Positions 17,805 to 27,513 are shown, counted from the stretch's first letter. The stretch: 64,000 nucleotides of DNA from an uncultured Clostridia bacterium (GCA_928721565.1 OV788638.1:1240001-1304000), one strand, 5' to 3'. Program-made: numbers and translations. Notes: generated by a model not told the origin, from the letters alone.

Positions 17805-19181
17805 ATGATAAAAAATGCTTTTGCATATGTAACAAGAAAAAGTTTAAAATCAATAATAATATTATTAGTTATTATGGCTATGTCAACACTTAGTCTGATT
17901 AGCTTGGCAATTAAAGATGCTACTAATAGAGCTTCAGAGGAAACTTTTAAAAATATAACAAATAGTTTTTCTATGGAAATAAATAGAAGAGTTAATCTTG
18001 GGACACCTAGAGGTGGAGGGAATATAAAAGGAAAAGACATAAAAAAAATAGCTGAATCTGAAGATATTTCTTCTTTTGTAAAGAGAATAAATAGTGTAGC
18101 TGATTTGGTGGATAATGATATTATAGAAACTAAAAAAACAATTGCAAATCAATCACCAGAAAGAGCAGAAAATTTTAAAAGAACAGTTATGCTAACAGGA
18201 GTTAATGATTCATCAAAAGAAAATAAATTTGTGTCAGGAGCTTACAAATTAATAGAAGGAGAACATTTAGAAGAAAATGACAAAAGTAAGATTTTAATAC
18301 ATAAAGACTTAGCTAAAAAAAACAATTTGAAAATTGGAGATAAAATAAAAATTAAGTCAAATTTATTTGATGCAGATAATGAAAAAGGAGCAAATGAAAC
18401 AGTAGAAGTAGAAATAAAAGGAATTTTCGATGGTCACAATGAAAGTAGTGTAACTTCTGCACAAGAACTTTACGAAAATACATTAATAACAGATTTAGAT
18501 ACAGCTGCAAAAGTTTATGGAAACACAGAAGATACTGCAGTATATCAAGATGCAACATTTTTTGTAAAAGGTGATAAAAATTTGGATCAAGTCATTAAAA
18601 ATATTAAAAAACTTGATATAAATTGGAAACAATACAATTTAATTAAAAGTTCAACAAATTATCCAGCACTACAACAATCAATATCTGGTATATATTCAAT
18701 AGCAAACAAATTATTTGCTGCTTCATTAATATTTGCAGGTATTACAGTTTCATTATTATTACTTTTATGGATGAATGCTAGAAAAAAAGAAATAGCAATT
18801 TTTCTATCATTAGGAATATCAAAATTGAAAATTTTTGGACAATTTGTTATTGAGTTATTGTTTATATCAATTCCTGCATATATAGGGTCATATTTCTTAG
18901 CAGTTTATACAGGGAATATAATAGGAAATAATATATTAAATAAAGTCACTGGAAACATAGCTAAACAAATAGCAAAGCAATCAGCATCTAGTGGACTTGG
19001 TGGAGGAGCAGAAGTAGACGGCTTTAATAAAACTTTAACAAGTTTAGATATTAATATATTACCAAAATCAATGATATACGTAATTTTATTTATGTCTTTT
19101 GTACTTATAATATCTTTAGTGATATCATCTATAAGTAGTTTAAGAAAGAATCCAAAAGAATTGTTAATTGATACAAAGTAG
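17805..19181 (+). CDS. Second ABC transporter permease, FtsX type
   Basis: The 458-residue protein is related to the 15862 permease (same N-terminal NAFAYVTRKS pattern, central NGKI-like outer domain and three C-terminal membrane segments). A glycine-rich segment (SSGLGGGAEVDG) lies in the loop before the last segment. A TTG at 17802 overlaps the same site, but ATG 17805 after GGGGGG is preferred. It completes the exporter; the response regulator behind it is broken. Confidence 0.88.
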   Translation: MIKNAFAYVTRKSLKSIIILLVIMAMSTLSLISLAIKDATNRASEETFKNITNSFSMEINRRVNLGTPRGGGNIKGKDIKKIAESEDISSFVKRINSVADLVDNDIIETKKTIANQSPERAENFKRTVMLTGVNDSSKENKFVSGAYKLIEGEHLEENDKSKILIHKDLAKKNNLKIGDKIKIKSNLFDADNEKGANETVEVEIKGIFDGHNESSVTSAQELYENTLITDLDTAAKVYGNTEDTAVYQDATFFVKGDKNLDQVIKNIKKLDINWKQYNLIKSSTNYPALQQSISGIYSIANKLFAASLIFAGITVSLLLLLWMNARKKEIAIFLSLGISKLKIFGQFVIELLFISIPAYIGSYFLAVYTGNIIGNNILNKVTGNIAKQIAKQSASSGLGGGAEVDGFNKTLTSLDINILPKSMIYVILFMSFVLIISLVISSISSLRKNPKELLIDTK

Positions 19182-19201
19182 ATGACATAGTTTGCTAACT
19201 A

Positions 19202-19246
19202 GGGTAGGTGTGTGATAGTGAAAACTATCGCATAACTACCTTTAAA
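19202..19246 (+). terminator. Hairpin downstream of the ABC exporter
   Basis: GGTAG.GTGTGTGATAGT and ACTATCGCATA.CTACC pair around a GAAA tetraloop, then a short T/A run. It probably ends the exporter transcript; the T-run is weak. Confidence 0.55.
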
Positions 19247-19401
19247 ATATTTATGAGTAAATGCTTTTGTCAGGCATAGAAAGGAAATTTTCTCCATCTG
19301 TCTTAAAATGGATATAATCTACCAAGTAATCAAGCACAGCAAAAGAATAACTTGAAAGCTATATAGTATTTTTTCATATATACACAGAAAGAGGTAATTT
19401 A

Positions 19402-20056
19402 ATGAAAATATTTGTAATAGAAGATGATTAAACATTAAAAAGAGAATTAATGGAACTATTAAATAAGTATGGTTATGAAACAGAAACAAGTGATAATTAT
19501 CAAAATATAATAGAAGATATTATAGAAAATAAAACGGACTTAATTATACTTGATATTAATCTACCATATTATGACGGATTTTATATATGTAGAGAATTAA
19601 GAAAGAAAACGGAAACTCCAATAATCATTGTAACTAGAAGAAATAATGATATGGATGAAATTGTAAGTATGAATTTAGGGACAGACGATTATATTACAAA
19701 ACCATATAATATGCAGATTTTACTAGGGCATATTTCGGCAGTATTAAAGAGAACTAAGAATGCAAATTATTTAGACTGTATAGAGGTATAAAGGTGTTTC
19801 TTTAGAGTTATTAAAAGGAAATTTGAAATATAATGATAAAGAAATTGAATTAACAAAAAATGAGTTTCATATTTTGAAATTGATGATGTATAACAAAGGC
19901 AGAATTGTTTCACGAGATGAAATAATGGATGAATTATGGCAATCCGATGAATTTGTAGATGATAATACTTTGACTGTTAATGTAAATAGACTAAGAAAAA
20001 AATTAGAGGAAAATGGAATTATAAACTTTATAAATACCCAAAGAGGTCAAGGTTAA
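19402..20056 (+). pseudogene. Broken OmpR-type response regulator
   Basis: The reading frame starts at ATG 19402 with the receiver start KIFVIEDD, then meets TAA at 19429. It reopens with the receiver domain (IILDINLPYYDGF with the phospho-acceptor aspartate, TDDYITKPYN) up to 19791. There a frame shift near 19785 separates it from the winged-helix DNA-binding domain (LTKNEFHILKLM, then TVNVNRLRKKLEENG). That domain stops at RGQG, just short of the usual end. Three separate lesions and no sensor kinase nearby show real decay. It once controlled the exporter upstream. Confidence 0.85.
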
Positions 20057-20095
20057 ATACAAATTACAATTTAGTAATTTTTGGTGGAGGTATTT

Positions 20096-20491
20096 ATGAA
20101 AAAGAAAATTATATTAACAATAGCATTTTTAATTAGTTTATTACCAATGTTATTAAATCAATATGGAGGAATGAAAGGTGTACAGGAAATTAGTGGTTTA
20201 ATAAACTTGCTTAATCCAATAGGTATTATATCTATGCTAGTATTTTTGGCAGGAGTATGGGCATCATTTGAGAATGAGAAAACAAATAAAATACTAGGTA
20301 TATTAGGAACGATAGGAATTGTAGTTTCGGAAATATATGAGTTTTTTACTTGGCACATAATGAATATAACAGGAAAAATGAGTATTCAAAATAGTATAGA
20401 ATTTGCTTTTCCAGAATTTTATGTTGGATTATTAATCTCTTTGATTATGATATTTGTTTATCTATGTATTGATAAAATAGTAAAAGAATAA
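20096..20491 (+). CDS. Small integral membrane protein, unknown
   Basis: The 131-residue product has four hydrophobic segments (about 3-20, 38-58, 66-84, 105-127). I see no family motif. The ATG at 20096 follows GGAGG; an upstream TTG overlaps the ribosome site. It lies 39 bp after the broken response regulator. A role beside the ABC exporter is only a guess. Confidence 0.6.
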   Translation: MKKKIILTIAFLISLLPMLLNQYGGMKGVQEISGLINLLNPIGIISMLVFLAGVWASFENEKTNKILGILGTIGIVVSEIYEFFTWHIMNITGKMSIQNSIEFAFPEFYVGLLISLIMIFVYLCIDKIVKE

Positions 20492-20520
20492 AATGAGAAC
20501 ATTTGTAAGGAGAGATATCT

Positions 20521-20934
20521 ATGGAAAATAAAACAAGCAAAAAATATGATATATTGATGATTGTATGGGGATTATCATTAGGTGTAATTGAACTTTGGCT
20601 TATACATTTAGGCTTTTTTGATAGAATAAATATTCCATTTATAAAAGCACCTTATGCAAAAAATTTATTGATTTTGGCAATTATTTCATTATGCTTTAGA
20701 GTAATAACTTATTTTATACAACAACCTTATAAACAAAAACTTGAGAATAAAAATAAAATAGTGAGAAATAGGCATTTGGCATTGATTTGTAGCATAATAA
20801 GTATAACGATAATGTTTTTTATACTATGGAGTGTAGAAATGAGTAGAGAAACAGATGGATCTTTATTTTCAATAATTATTCTTACAATTGAATTTGTTAT
20901 AGTTCAACTTCCATTTTTGTTACCAATTTTTTAA
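20521..20934 (+). CDS. Small integral membrane protein, unknown
   Basis: The 137 residues contain about four membrane segments (about 12-32, 48-66, 84-104, 115-135). The start follows AAGGAGAG. It is 29 bp after the previous membrane protein and probably shares its transcript. No motif is recognised. Confidence 0.6.
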   Translation: MENKTSKKYDILMIVWGLSLGVIELWLIHLGFFDRINIPFIKAPYAKNLLILAIISLCFRVITYFIQQPYKQKLENKNKIVRNRHLALICSIISITIMFFILWSVEMSRETDGSLFSIIILTIEFVIVQLPFLLPIF

Positions 20935-21027
20935 TAGACAATATTTTGAATAGATAGTTAGTTGATAATCATTATTTTTTGTGATAGGATAGATGAAAAT
21001 AAAGTAGTATTTGGAGGCTAAAGAATA

Positions 21028-21429
21028 ATGAGAAAAACAAATTGCATATTAATAATAGTTGCAATATTGGGAATTTTATTTGCGTTTTCTCTTTTTAATA
21101 AAGAAGGTATTGTAATAAATGTAAATTCAAAAAATAAAGATTTAGTTTATCAGTCATTAAATGGAGAAATAGAAAATACAGACAATATTACTAAAATTAT
21201 ATTAGGTCAAGGGTGGAAGTCTGGTAAATTGACTATTTATCACTCATTTGGAAAAAAGGAAACTTTGTATATTACAGAGGGAATGTTTAAATTAGGAGAA
21301 TTGGAAAGATATATTAAGGAAAATGGCTATAATTTAGATAATATAGGTTTTACTTTAATAGGAATTTCTGGCTTGATTATGTTTTATTTATTTGTTTGCA
21401 AATATGTAAATAAAAAAGCCAAAAGGTAA
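21028..21429 (+). CDS. Hypothetical protein with two terminal membrane segments
   Basis: The 133-residue protein has hydrophobic segments near both ends (about 5-22 and 108-127) with a polar outer loop between. The start follows TTTGGAGG. It stands between the small membrane proteins and a terminator. No family is recognised. Confidence 0.6.
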   Translation: MRKTNCILIIVAILGILFAFSLFNKEGIVINVNSKNKDLVYQSLNGEIENTDNITKIILGQGWKSGKLTIYHSFGKKETLYITEGMFKLGELERYIKENGYNLDNIGFTLIGISGLIMFYLFVCKYVNKKAKR

Positions 21430-21492
21430 ATTACAATAAGTAAATCAAATTACTTTAGCAAACATTACAAAAATTGAATAATAAAAAAATTA

Positions 21493-21527
21493 CGAGGTAT
21501 TGAATTTAATCAATATCTCTTTTTTTG
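21493..21527 (+). terminator. Intrinsic terminator
   Basis: GAGGTATTGA (21494-21503) pairs with TCAATATCTC (21510-21519), with one G-T pair, followed by seven Ts. Confidence 0.8.
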
Positions 21528-21538
21528 TTGCACACATA

Positions 21539-21585
21539 AATAAACAATAGAAGAGAGGTAGAAGTAGATATGGAAAAGTGTAAAA
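21539..21585 (+). repeat. 47-bp exact repeat, copy 1
   Basis: This is identical to 27982-28028. It holds a ribosome site (AGAGAGG) and the start of a small reading frame beginning MEKCK. Here the frame stops after 14 codons; in copy 2 it continues into the prophage attachment site. Confidence 0.85.
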
Positions 21586-21599
21586 TTCAAAAATATATC

Positions 21600-21671
21600 T
21601 TGTATAATTTATAATAAAAGTGTTATACTATAGTCGAACGATTGAACGATATTTTGAACGATTGAACGATT
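21600..21671 (+). promoter_or_regulatory. Promoter with four GAACGATT repeats
   Basis: A -35 TTGTAT (21600-21605) and -10 TATACT (21624-21629) are 18 bp apart. Immediately downstream are two direct copies of GAACGATTGAACGAT (21636-21650 and 21656-21670), 20 bp start to start, each being two 8-bp units. The placement over the transcription start suggests a repressor operator, probably for the regulator encoded at 21691. Confidence 0.75.
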
Positions 21672-21690
21672 TAAAATAGAGGTAAGTAGC

Positions 21691-22980
21691 ATGAATGAGA
21701 ATGAATCAATAGAATTTAAAGAAAATTATACAGAAAAAATATATAAAGAGATCATAGCTTTTTTGAACACAAATTCTGGAACTATATATATTGGATATGA
21801 TGATAATGGAAATTTAAAAGGAATGAATAATTGCAAAGACATTGAAGAAAAGATTTTTAATGGCATACGAACAAATATATATCCAGATGCTAGAATTTTT
21901 GTTTCAATAAATACAGGAAAAATTGAAGATAAAGAATATATTATTATAAAAGTTTCAAAAGGAATTGATATTTATTATCTAAAAGAAAAAGGAATTGTAA
22001 AAGGAACATACTTAAGAACTTGCTCTTGCTCGATTCCTGCAACAGAAGAAACAGTAAAACAATTGATAATAAAAAATAGTAGCTTATCATTTGAAACATC
22101 AATTTCAAGTAATCAAGAATTAACTTTTGATTATATTAGTAAAGCCTTAGAAGAAAATAATATTAATATAAATGAAAATAATATAAAAGAAAATTTGCAT
22201 TTTACTGCAAATCAAAAATATACAAACTTAGGATTATTATTCTCTGACCAAAATCCATTTACATTTAAGTTAGCTGTGTATCAATCAAATGAAAAGAATA
22301 ATTTTTTAGATAGAAAAGAATTTAAAGGATCAATCTTGGAAATTTATGATACTATAATTGATTATTTAAAAAATAATACAGCAACATATGGATTAATTAA
22401 TACGAGTGTTAGAGAAGATATTGAAGAATATCCAGAATTTATTTTAAGAGAAATTGTGTTAAATTCTCTTATACACAGAGATTATGGAACGTTAACATCT
22501 AATATACTTAATTTATATAAAAATAATGGAATAGAAGTTATTAGTTTTGGATCTTTATATGGAAACATAACACTTGATGATATACTAGCAGGTCTATCAA
22601 CTTCAAGAAATCCTTACTTACAATCTATTTTTATGAGAATAAAGAGGGTAGAAGCAATAGGAAGTGGATTAAGAAGAGTAAAATCATATTATAATAAAAT
22701 TGGATTAAATTTCGAGATAGATGTATTACCGTCATCATTTGTTGTAAAATTACCTAAAATATCATTGAATAATGTTGCTATACAAAATAATAGTAAAGGT
22801 GATATGGATATAATTATAAAATATATTGAAAAAAATGGATCTATAACAAGAATTAATGCTCAAGCACTAATTAATAAAGAAAAGACAACTACATCAACAA
22901 TATTAAATAAATTAGTTGAAAATGGTGTTTTGGTTAAAATTGGAAACGGACCAAGTACAAGATATGAAATAAATAAATAA
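21691..22980 (+). CDS. AlbA_2 (Schlafen-type) / ATPase-domain transcriptional regulator, COG2865 type
   Basis: The 429-residue protein begins with an AlbA_2 domain (ESIEFKENYTEKIYKEIIAF, then NTNSGTIYIGYDDNGNLKG), followed by a RecG-C-like/HATPase region (LREIVLNSLIHRDYG, GLSTSRNP, IKRVEAIGSGLRR) and a C-terminal winged helix (about residues 370-429). Family members are predicted DNA-binding regulators. The repeated GAACGATT operator just upstream suggests self-control. Its 3' end is duplicated at 14034-14205. Confidence 0.85.
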   Translation: MNENESIEFKENYTEKIYKEIIAFLNTNSGTIYIGYDDNGNLKGMNNCKDIEEKIFNGIRTNIYPDARIFVSINTGKIEDKEYIIIKVSKGIDIYYLKEKGIVKGTYLRTCSCSIPATEETVKQLIIKNSSLSFETSISSNQELTFDYISKALEENNININENNIKENLHFTANQKYTNLGLLFSDQNPFTFKLAVYQSNEKNNFLDRKEFKGSILEIYDTIIDYLKNNTATYGLINTSVREDIEEYPEFILREIVLNSLIHRDYGTLTSNILNLYKNNGIEVISFGSLYGNITLDDILAGLSTSRNPYLQSIFMRIKRVEAIGSGLRRVKSYYNKIGLNFEIDVLPSSFVVKLPKISLNNVAIQNNSKGDMDIIIKYIEKNGSITRINAQALINKEKTTTSTILNKLVENGVLVKIGNGPSTRYEINK

Positions 22981-23052
22981 TAACTTAAAAGTGAACTTCG
23001 CTTTATTAATATGTAGGAATAAAAAATGGCTGACAATAAAAAATAGTAACAT
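22874..23052 (+). repeat. Intact copy of the repeat found at 14034-14205
   Basis: The last 35 codons of the AlbA_2 regulator gene and about 65 bases after its stop match the remnant at 14034-14205, with scattered substitutions and a 12-base extra piece after the stop here. Confidence 0.8.
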
Positions 23053-23123
23053 GTAGTCTTTTATTATGTTTGTTGCTCACTTGTTGTAGGTAAAATTGTA
23101 GATAGAAAATGAAGGAGGAAAGA

Positions 23124-23549
23124 ATGAGAAAATTGAACTTAATAGTAGTGTTTAATACGAACTTAGATAAGGTACTTTTTTGTATTAGAGCAAAAGAACC
23201 ATATAAAGGACTATATAATTTTGTAGGAGGCAAAGTAGAAGAAAATGAATCTAATGATAATGCTGCGTATAGAGAATTATTTGAAGAAACAGGAATTTCT
23301 AATCAAGATATAGAATTAGAACATTTTATGGATTTGAATTACTTTAAATATGAAAATAATTTACAAGTTTATTATGGGATTTTAAAACGTGAAGTAGATT
23401 TAGTGGAAGAAAAAAATAAATTAGAATGGGTAGCTATAAATGAGAAACTATTAGATAATTCTAAATTTGCAGGAAACTATAATATACCTCATATCATAAG
23501 ACAGATAAAAGTATATTTAAAAAATGGTACAGGAATCGACAATTATTAG
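23124..23549 (+). CDS. Nudix hydrolase, MutT-like
   Basis: The protein should hydrolyse a nucleoside diphosphate-linked substrate. The Nudix box is complete: GGKVEENESNDNAAYRELFEETGI region near residues 37-60, fitting GX5EX7REUXEEXGU. The 141-residue form starts at ATG 23124, five bases after AGGAGG; the ATG at 23109 precedes the ribosome site. A nucleoside-transferase-like gene follows 18 bp later, suggesting a joint role in nucleotide clean-up. Confidence 0.93.
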   Translation: MRKLNLIVVFNTNLDKVLFCIRAKEPYKGLYNFVGGKVEENESNDNAAYRELFEETGISNQDIELEHFMDLNYFKYENNLQVYYGILKREVDLVEEKNKLEWVAINEKLLDNSKFAGNYNIPHIIRQIKVYLKNGTGIDNY

Positions 23550-23567
23550 AAAGTTAGAGGTGTTGTA

Positions 23568-23876
23568 ATGAAAATAGTAACACTATGTGGAAGCTTAAAA
23601 TTTAAAAATGAAATGATGACAGTTGCTGAAAAGATGGCATTAGAAGGATATTGTATTCTTACACCAGTATATCCAGTATCAGATAAAATGAAGAGAACTA
23701 AAGAGCAATTAATAAAATTGAAAGAGTCACATTTTAAAAGAATAGAGTTATCAGATGCTATATTAGTAGTAAATATAAATAATTATATTGGAGATAGTAC
23801 AAAATTAGAAATAGATTATGCAAAAAAATTAGGTAAAGAAATTATATATTATACCGATTTAATCGAAAATAAGTAG
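23568..23876 (+). CDS. Nucleoside 2-deoxyribosyltransferase-like protein
   Basis: The 102-residue protein starts with the strand MKIVTLCGSLKF and ends with the pattern SDAILVVNINNYIGDSTKLE followed by YAKKLGKEIIYY. These features fit the deoxyribosyltransferase-like superfamily, with the likely catalytic glutamate in the last segment. It lies directly behind the Nudix gene. Whether it is an active transferase cannot be told. Confidence 0.72.
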   Translation: MKIVTLCGSLKFKNEMMTVAEKMALEGYCILTPVYPVSDKMKRTKEQLIKLKESHFKRIELSDAILVVNINNYIGDSTKLEIDYAKKLGKEIIYYTDLIENK

Positions 23877-23989
23877 AGCAACAAATTACAATTTCAAGAG
23901 ATGAAGAAATAAAATAATATTTTAAATTTAAAATCGCACATTATACAAAAATATATATTTAATTTATAATTAATAAAACATTAAAATGA

Positions 23990-24033
23990 AAAGATTTAAA
24001 AATTTAATAAAATTTTAAATCTTTTTTATATTT
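23990..24033 (+). terminator. Intrinsic terminator
   Basis: AAGATTTAAAA and TTTTAAATCTT form an 11-bp AT-rich stem followed by T-rich sequence. Confidence 0.7.
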
Positions 24034-24089
24034 TTTTAAGTTATATTATATGTAAGCTAGTTTATAAAAGAAAGAAAGGAGGTATTTAC

Positions 24090-24617
24090 TTGGAAGATAA
24101 AGAATTAATCTATAAAATACAGCACGGAAATAAAGAATTATTAGAGATATTAATTAAGAAATATTATGATGATATTTATAGATTTTGTTATTATAAAACA
24201 GGAAATAGCTCACTTTCTTATGATTTAACACAGGAAACATTCTTGAAATTGATTAAATATATAGGAACTTATAAACATAGAGGAAAATTTAAAAGTTATT
24301 TAATTACAATAGCAATGAATGTATGTAACACTTATTTTGACGAGAATAAAGTGGAGTTAGAAGAATTAGATGATAATCAAACTTATAAAGAAAATGATTC
24401 TAATGAATTATCAAGAATAGAACAAAAAAATTCAATTGATAAAGCATTAAAAGAGCTACCAGAAAAACAAAAAGAAGTAATTATTTTGAAGTATTATGAA
24501 GATTTGAAAATTAAAGATATATCTAAAATACTTGATGAAAAAGTACCTACCATTAAATCAAGACTAAAGCAGGGAATAGAAAAATTGAGTAGGTATTTAG
24601 GAAAGGAGGACTTTTAA
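24090..24617 (+). CDS. ECF-type RNA polymerase sigma factor
   Basis: The 175-residue protein has sigma region 2 (ILIKKYYDDIYRFCYYKTGN, then LTQETFLKL) and region 4 (ALKELPEKQKEVIILKYYED, then DISKILDEKVPTIKSRL). It starts with TTG at 24090, six bases after AAAGGAGG. It leads a four-gene unit with a membrane protein and an ABC exporter. The downstream membrane protein probably acts as its anti-sigma factor or is a partner of the exporter. Confidence 0.93.
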   Translation: MEDKELIYKIQHGNKELLEILIKKYYDDIYRFCYYKTGNSSLSYDLTQETFLKLIKYIGTYKHRGKFKSYLITIAMNVCNTYFDENKVELEELDDNQTYKENDSNELSRIEQKNSIDKALKELPEKQKEVIILKYYEDLKIKDISKILDEKVPTIKSRLKQGIEKLSRYLGKEDF

Positions 24618-24621
24618 TTAG

Positions 24622-25365
24622 ATGGATAAGTGGAGAGAAATTTTAGACAAAAGAGAATTGCCAAGTATAGATGAAAATAAAAAAAGGCAATCAATAGAAA
24701 TATTAAAAATGAAAATAGCAAATACAGAAATAACAGTAAAGGAAAGCTATTTTGAAAAGATAAAAAGATATATTCCTTTTATGAGTAAAATTACTTTTCT
24801 TTTCCAATTTATTCTATTATTGGTAGGAATATTAGTTATAAAATCTATGAATTTTGAGAAAACAAGGCTAATTTTATCACTTGTAATGCCAATATTAGCA
24901 TTTCTTCAAATAATGGAGTTAGAGAAAAGTTTTAAATATAATATGTATGAAATTGAAATGAGTTGTAAAATGGACTTAAAAGAATCGATTTCAATTAAAT
25001 TAATAATTAATACATTTATTAATTTATGTATAATGACAGTATTTGCAGTTATGACTGGAACTCATTTTGAACAGAAAAGTTATGTATTAATTCTTTATTT
25101 TTTAGTGCCATTTATGATAACCAATGTTGCTAACATTTTAACAATGCGTTTATTAAAAAATAAGTCAAACGAAATTGTAAATATGACGATAATGTTATTA
25201 ATCAATGCGATTTTATTTAAAATTAATATAAAGTTTCCTAGTGTTTATGAAACTTCAAGTGTTTTAGTATGGTTAGGTTTATTAATTATAACAGTATTTT
25301 ATTTTATAAAAGCTGTTTATCAATTTTATGAAGAGGAGGATGATTATATATGGAACTTGCAATAG
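24622..25365 (+). CDS. Multi-pass membrane protein, possible anti-sigma factor
   Basis: The 247 residues have a polar N-terminal tail (about 1-50) and about six membrane segments. The position 4 bp after an ECF sigma gene suggests that the cytoplasmic N-terminus restrains the sigma factor. No zinc anti-sigma motif is visible. Its end overlaps the start of the ABC ATPase by 16 bp, so translation is coupled. Confidence 0.7.
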   Translation: MDKWREILDKRELPSIDENKKRQSIEILKMKIANTEITVKESYFEKIKRYIPFMSKITFLFQFILLLVGILVIKSMNFEKTRLILSLVMPILAFLQIMELEKSFKYNMYEIEMSCKMDLKESISIKLIINTFINLCIMTVFAVMTGTHFEQKSYVLILYFLVPFMITNVANILTMRLLKNKSNEIVNMTIMLLINAILFKINIKFPSVYETSSVLVWLGLLIITVFYFIKAVYQFYEEEDDYIWNLQ

Positions 25366-26222
25366 ATAGGCTAACAAAACAATATAAAAATAAAATTGCA
25401 GTGGATAGAGTTTCTATAAAACTAAAACCAGGAGTTTATGGATTACTTGGTGCAAATGGAGCAGGAAAAACAACACTTATGAGAATGATATGTGGTATTC
25501 AAAATCCAACTTCTGGTCAAATTAAATATAATGGAACAGATATCAAAAAACTAGGGGAGGATTACAGACAAGTTCTTGGTTATTTACCACAAGATTTTGG
25601 ATACTATCCAGATTTTACAGCTTATGATTTTTTAATGTATATTGCTGCATTAAAGGGATTATCAAAAGAAAAGGCTGAAATGAGAGTGAATGAGTTATTA
25701 CAAATAGTTAATTTGGAAAATGAAAAAAAACAAAAAGTAAAGACATTTTCTGGAGGAATGAAACAAAGATTAGGAATTGCACAAGCAATGTTAAATAACC
25801 CAAAGATTCTAATTTTAGATGAGCCAACAGCAGGACTAGACCCAAAAGAAAGGGTAAAGTTTAGAAACTTAATTAGTAGTTTTTCACAAGATAAAATTGT
25901 AATATTATCAACTCATATTGTATCAGATATTGAATTTATTGCAGATGAAATTATTGTGATGAAAGCAGGTAAAAAGATATTAACAGGAACGCCAGAAGAA
26001 CTTTTACAAGATTTAAGAGGCAGTGTATGGAAATGTGTTGCTTATGATAAAAAAGAAGTAGAAATGCTGAATCATAAATATTGTATTATTAATATTCATC
26101 AAGAAAATAATACAACAGAATTAAGAATTGTAAGTAGGCAAAAACCAACTGTGAATGCTGTTAATATAGAACCTAATTTAGAAGATTTATATTTAGCATA
26201 TTTTCAAGATAATGAAAAATAG
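25350..26222 (+). CDS. ABC transporter ATPase (ABC-2 / BcrA-like exporter)
   Basis: The 290-residue ATPase has Walker A GANGAGKTT (near residue 34), signature SGGMKQRLG (near 132), Walker B ILILDEPTAGLDP, and H-loop STHI. The C-terminal 70 residues form an extra domain as in bacitracin- or lantibiotic-type exporters. It overlaps the preceding gene and precedes its permease by 20 bp. Confidence 0.94.
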   Translation: MELAIDRLTKQYKNKIAVDRVSIKLKPGVYGLLGANGAGKTTLMRMICGIQNPTSGQIKYNGTDIKKLGEDYRQVLGYLPQDFGYYPDFTAYDFLMYIAALKGLSKEKAEMRVNELLQIVNLENEKKQKVKTFSGGMKQRLGIAQAMLNNPKILILDEPTAGLDPKERVKFRNLISSFSQDKIVILSTHIVSDIEFIADEIIVMKAGKKILTGTPEELLQDLRGSVWKCVAYDKKEVEMLNHKYCIINIHQENNTTELRIVSRQKPTVNAVNIEPNLEDLYLAYFQDNEK

Positions 26223-26242
26223 AAAAGAAAGGAATGAACAAT

Positions 26243-27484
26243 ATGGGAACATTAGTGAAATTTGAATTAAAGAAATTATTTAATAAAAAAATGAATATTA
26301 TTGTAATCATAGTTTGTTTGTTTTTAATAACATTACTATTTTCTATGGCAGGTAAAGATTTTCTAACAACAGATAAAAGTGGAAAATTTTATAAAGGTAA
26401 AGAGGCTATTAGTGTTAGAAAAGAACAAATGAAAGAGATTTCTGGAACTTTAACAAATGAAAAGATTATAAAAGAAATAGAAAAATTACAAGAGTTGCAT
26501 AATGATCCAAATAATCTTATTACAAATAGTGATGGAGAAAAGGATTTTAGTATTGAAATTTATAATGAATACTTAAATAATAGACTTGATTTATTAACAA
26601 ATATAAACCGTGTATATGCAAATTATAATACTAGCTATATAACTGAATTATTTAATCTAAATTTAAAAGAACAGAAAGATTTTTATGAAACAAGACAACA
26701 AAGGATAGAAGAAGAATTAAATCAAAGTTATGATGGAAAAAAATATACACCTCAAGAAAAAGAATATTGGTTAGAGAAGTCTAATAACACAAAAACACCA
26801 TTTGAATATGATGTTTATTATGGATATTCTAATTTGTATAACACTTATGAATTACTTATATTTGGAGTAATTGCTATATGTATATGTTTAGCATCTGTTT
26901 TTGCAGGAGAGTATCAAAATGGTACAGATAAAATATTATTAACCACAAAGTATGGAAAAAGTAAAGGTGTAACTGCGAAAATAATCGCATCTTATATATT
27001 TGCAACATTAGTATTTACAATATATTTAATATTTGCAATAGGAACAATATTCTTAATGTTTGGTACAGATGGAGGAAATTTACCAATACAACTTTCTAAC
27101 ATATTAAGTCCATACGCACTAACATTCTTCCAGTCACTTTTATATAATATAGTGATTTCATATACAGTATTGTTTGGTATGGTGGGATTAACATTATTCT
27201 TGTCATCTAAACTGAAAAATCCTATGACAGTATTAGTAATAGATATTGCTATTATTATGTTACCAGTATTTTTGAGCATAAAGTCAGCTTTTGGAATATT
27301 AAATAAAATATTATTCTTAATGCCATATAATGCAATTTATTCAAACTTTTCTCAAATGGTATCATATAAGTTAGGAAATATTGTTATTGATTTACCTATG
27401 ATGACTATAATTACTTATATTTTTATGATGGTTATAGCATTAATTTGTGCAAAGAAAACATATAGTAAACATCAGGTAGAATAA
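26243..27484 (+). CDS. ABC-2 type transporter permease
   Basis: The protein of about 413 residues has one N-terminal membrane segment, a long polar domain (about residues 40-200) and five C-terminal segments, the layout of ABC-2 permeases. Two ATGs are possible (26234 and 26243); AAAGG is only 1 nt from the first, so I prefer the second. It closes the sigma-exporter operon. Confidence 0.88.
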   Translation: MGTLVKFELKKLFNKKMNIIVIIVCLFLITLLFSMAGKDFLTTDKSGKFYKGKEAISVRKEQMKEISGTLTNEKIIKEIEKLQELHNDPNNLITNSDGEKDFSIEIYNEYLNNRLDLLTNINRVYANYNTSYITELFNLNLKEQKDFYETRQQRIEEELNQSYDGKKYTPQEKEYWLEKSNNTKTPFEYDVYYGYSNLYNTYELLIFGVIAICICLASVFAGEYQNGTDKILLTTKYGKSKGVTAKIIASYIFATLVFTIYLIFAIGTIFLMFGTDGGNLPIQLSNILSPYALTFFQSLLYNIVISYTVLFGMVGLTLFLSSKLKNPMTVLVIDIAIIMLPVFLSIKSAFGILNKILFLMPYNAIYSNFSQMVSYKLGNIVIDLPMMTIITYIFMMVIALICAKKTYSKHQVE

Positions 27485-27513
27485 GTAATAAAATTATATT
27501 TAAGGAGAAAATT

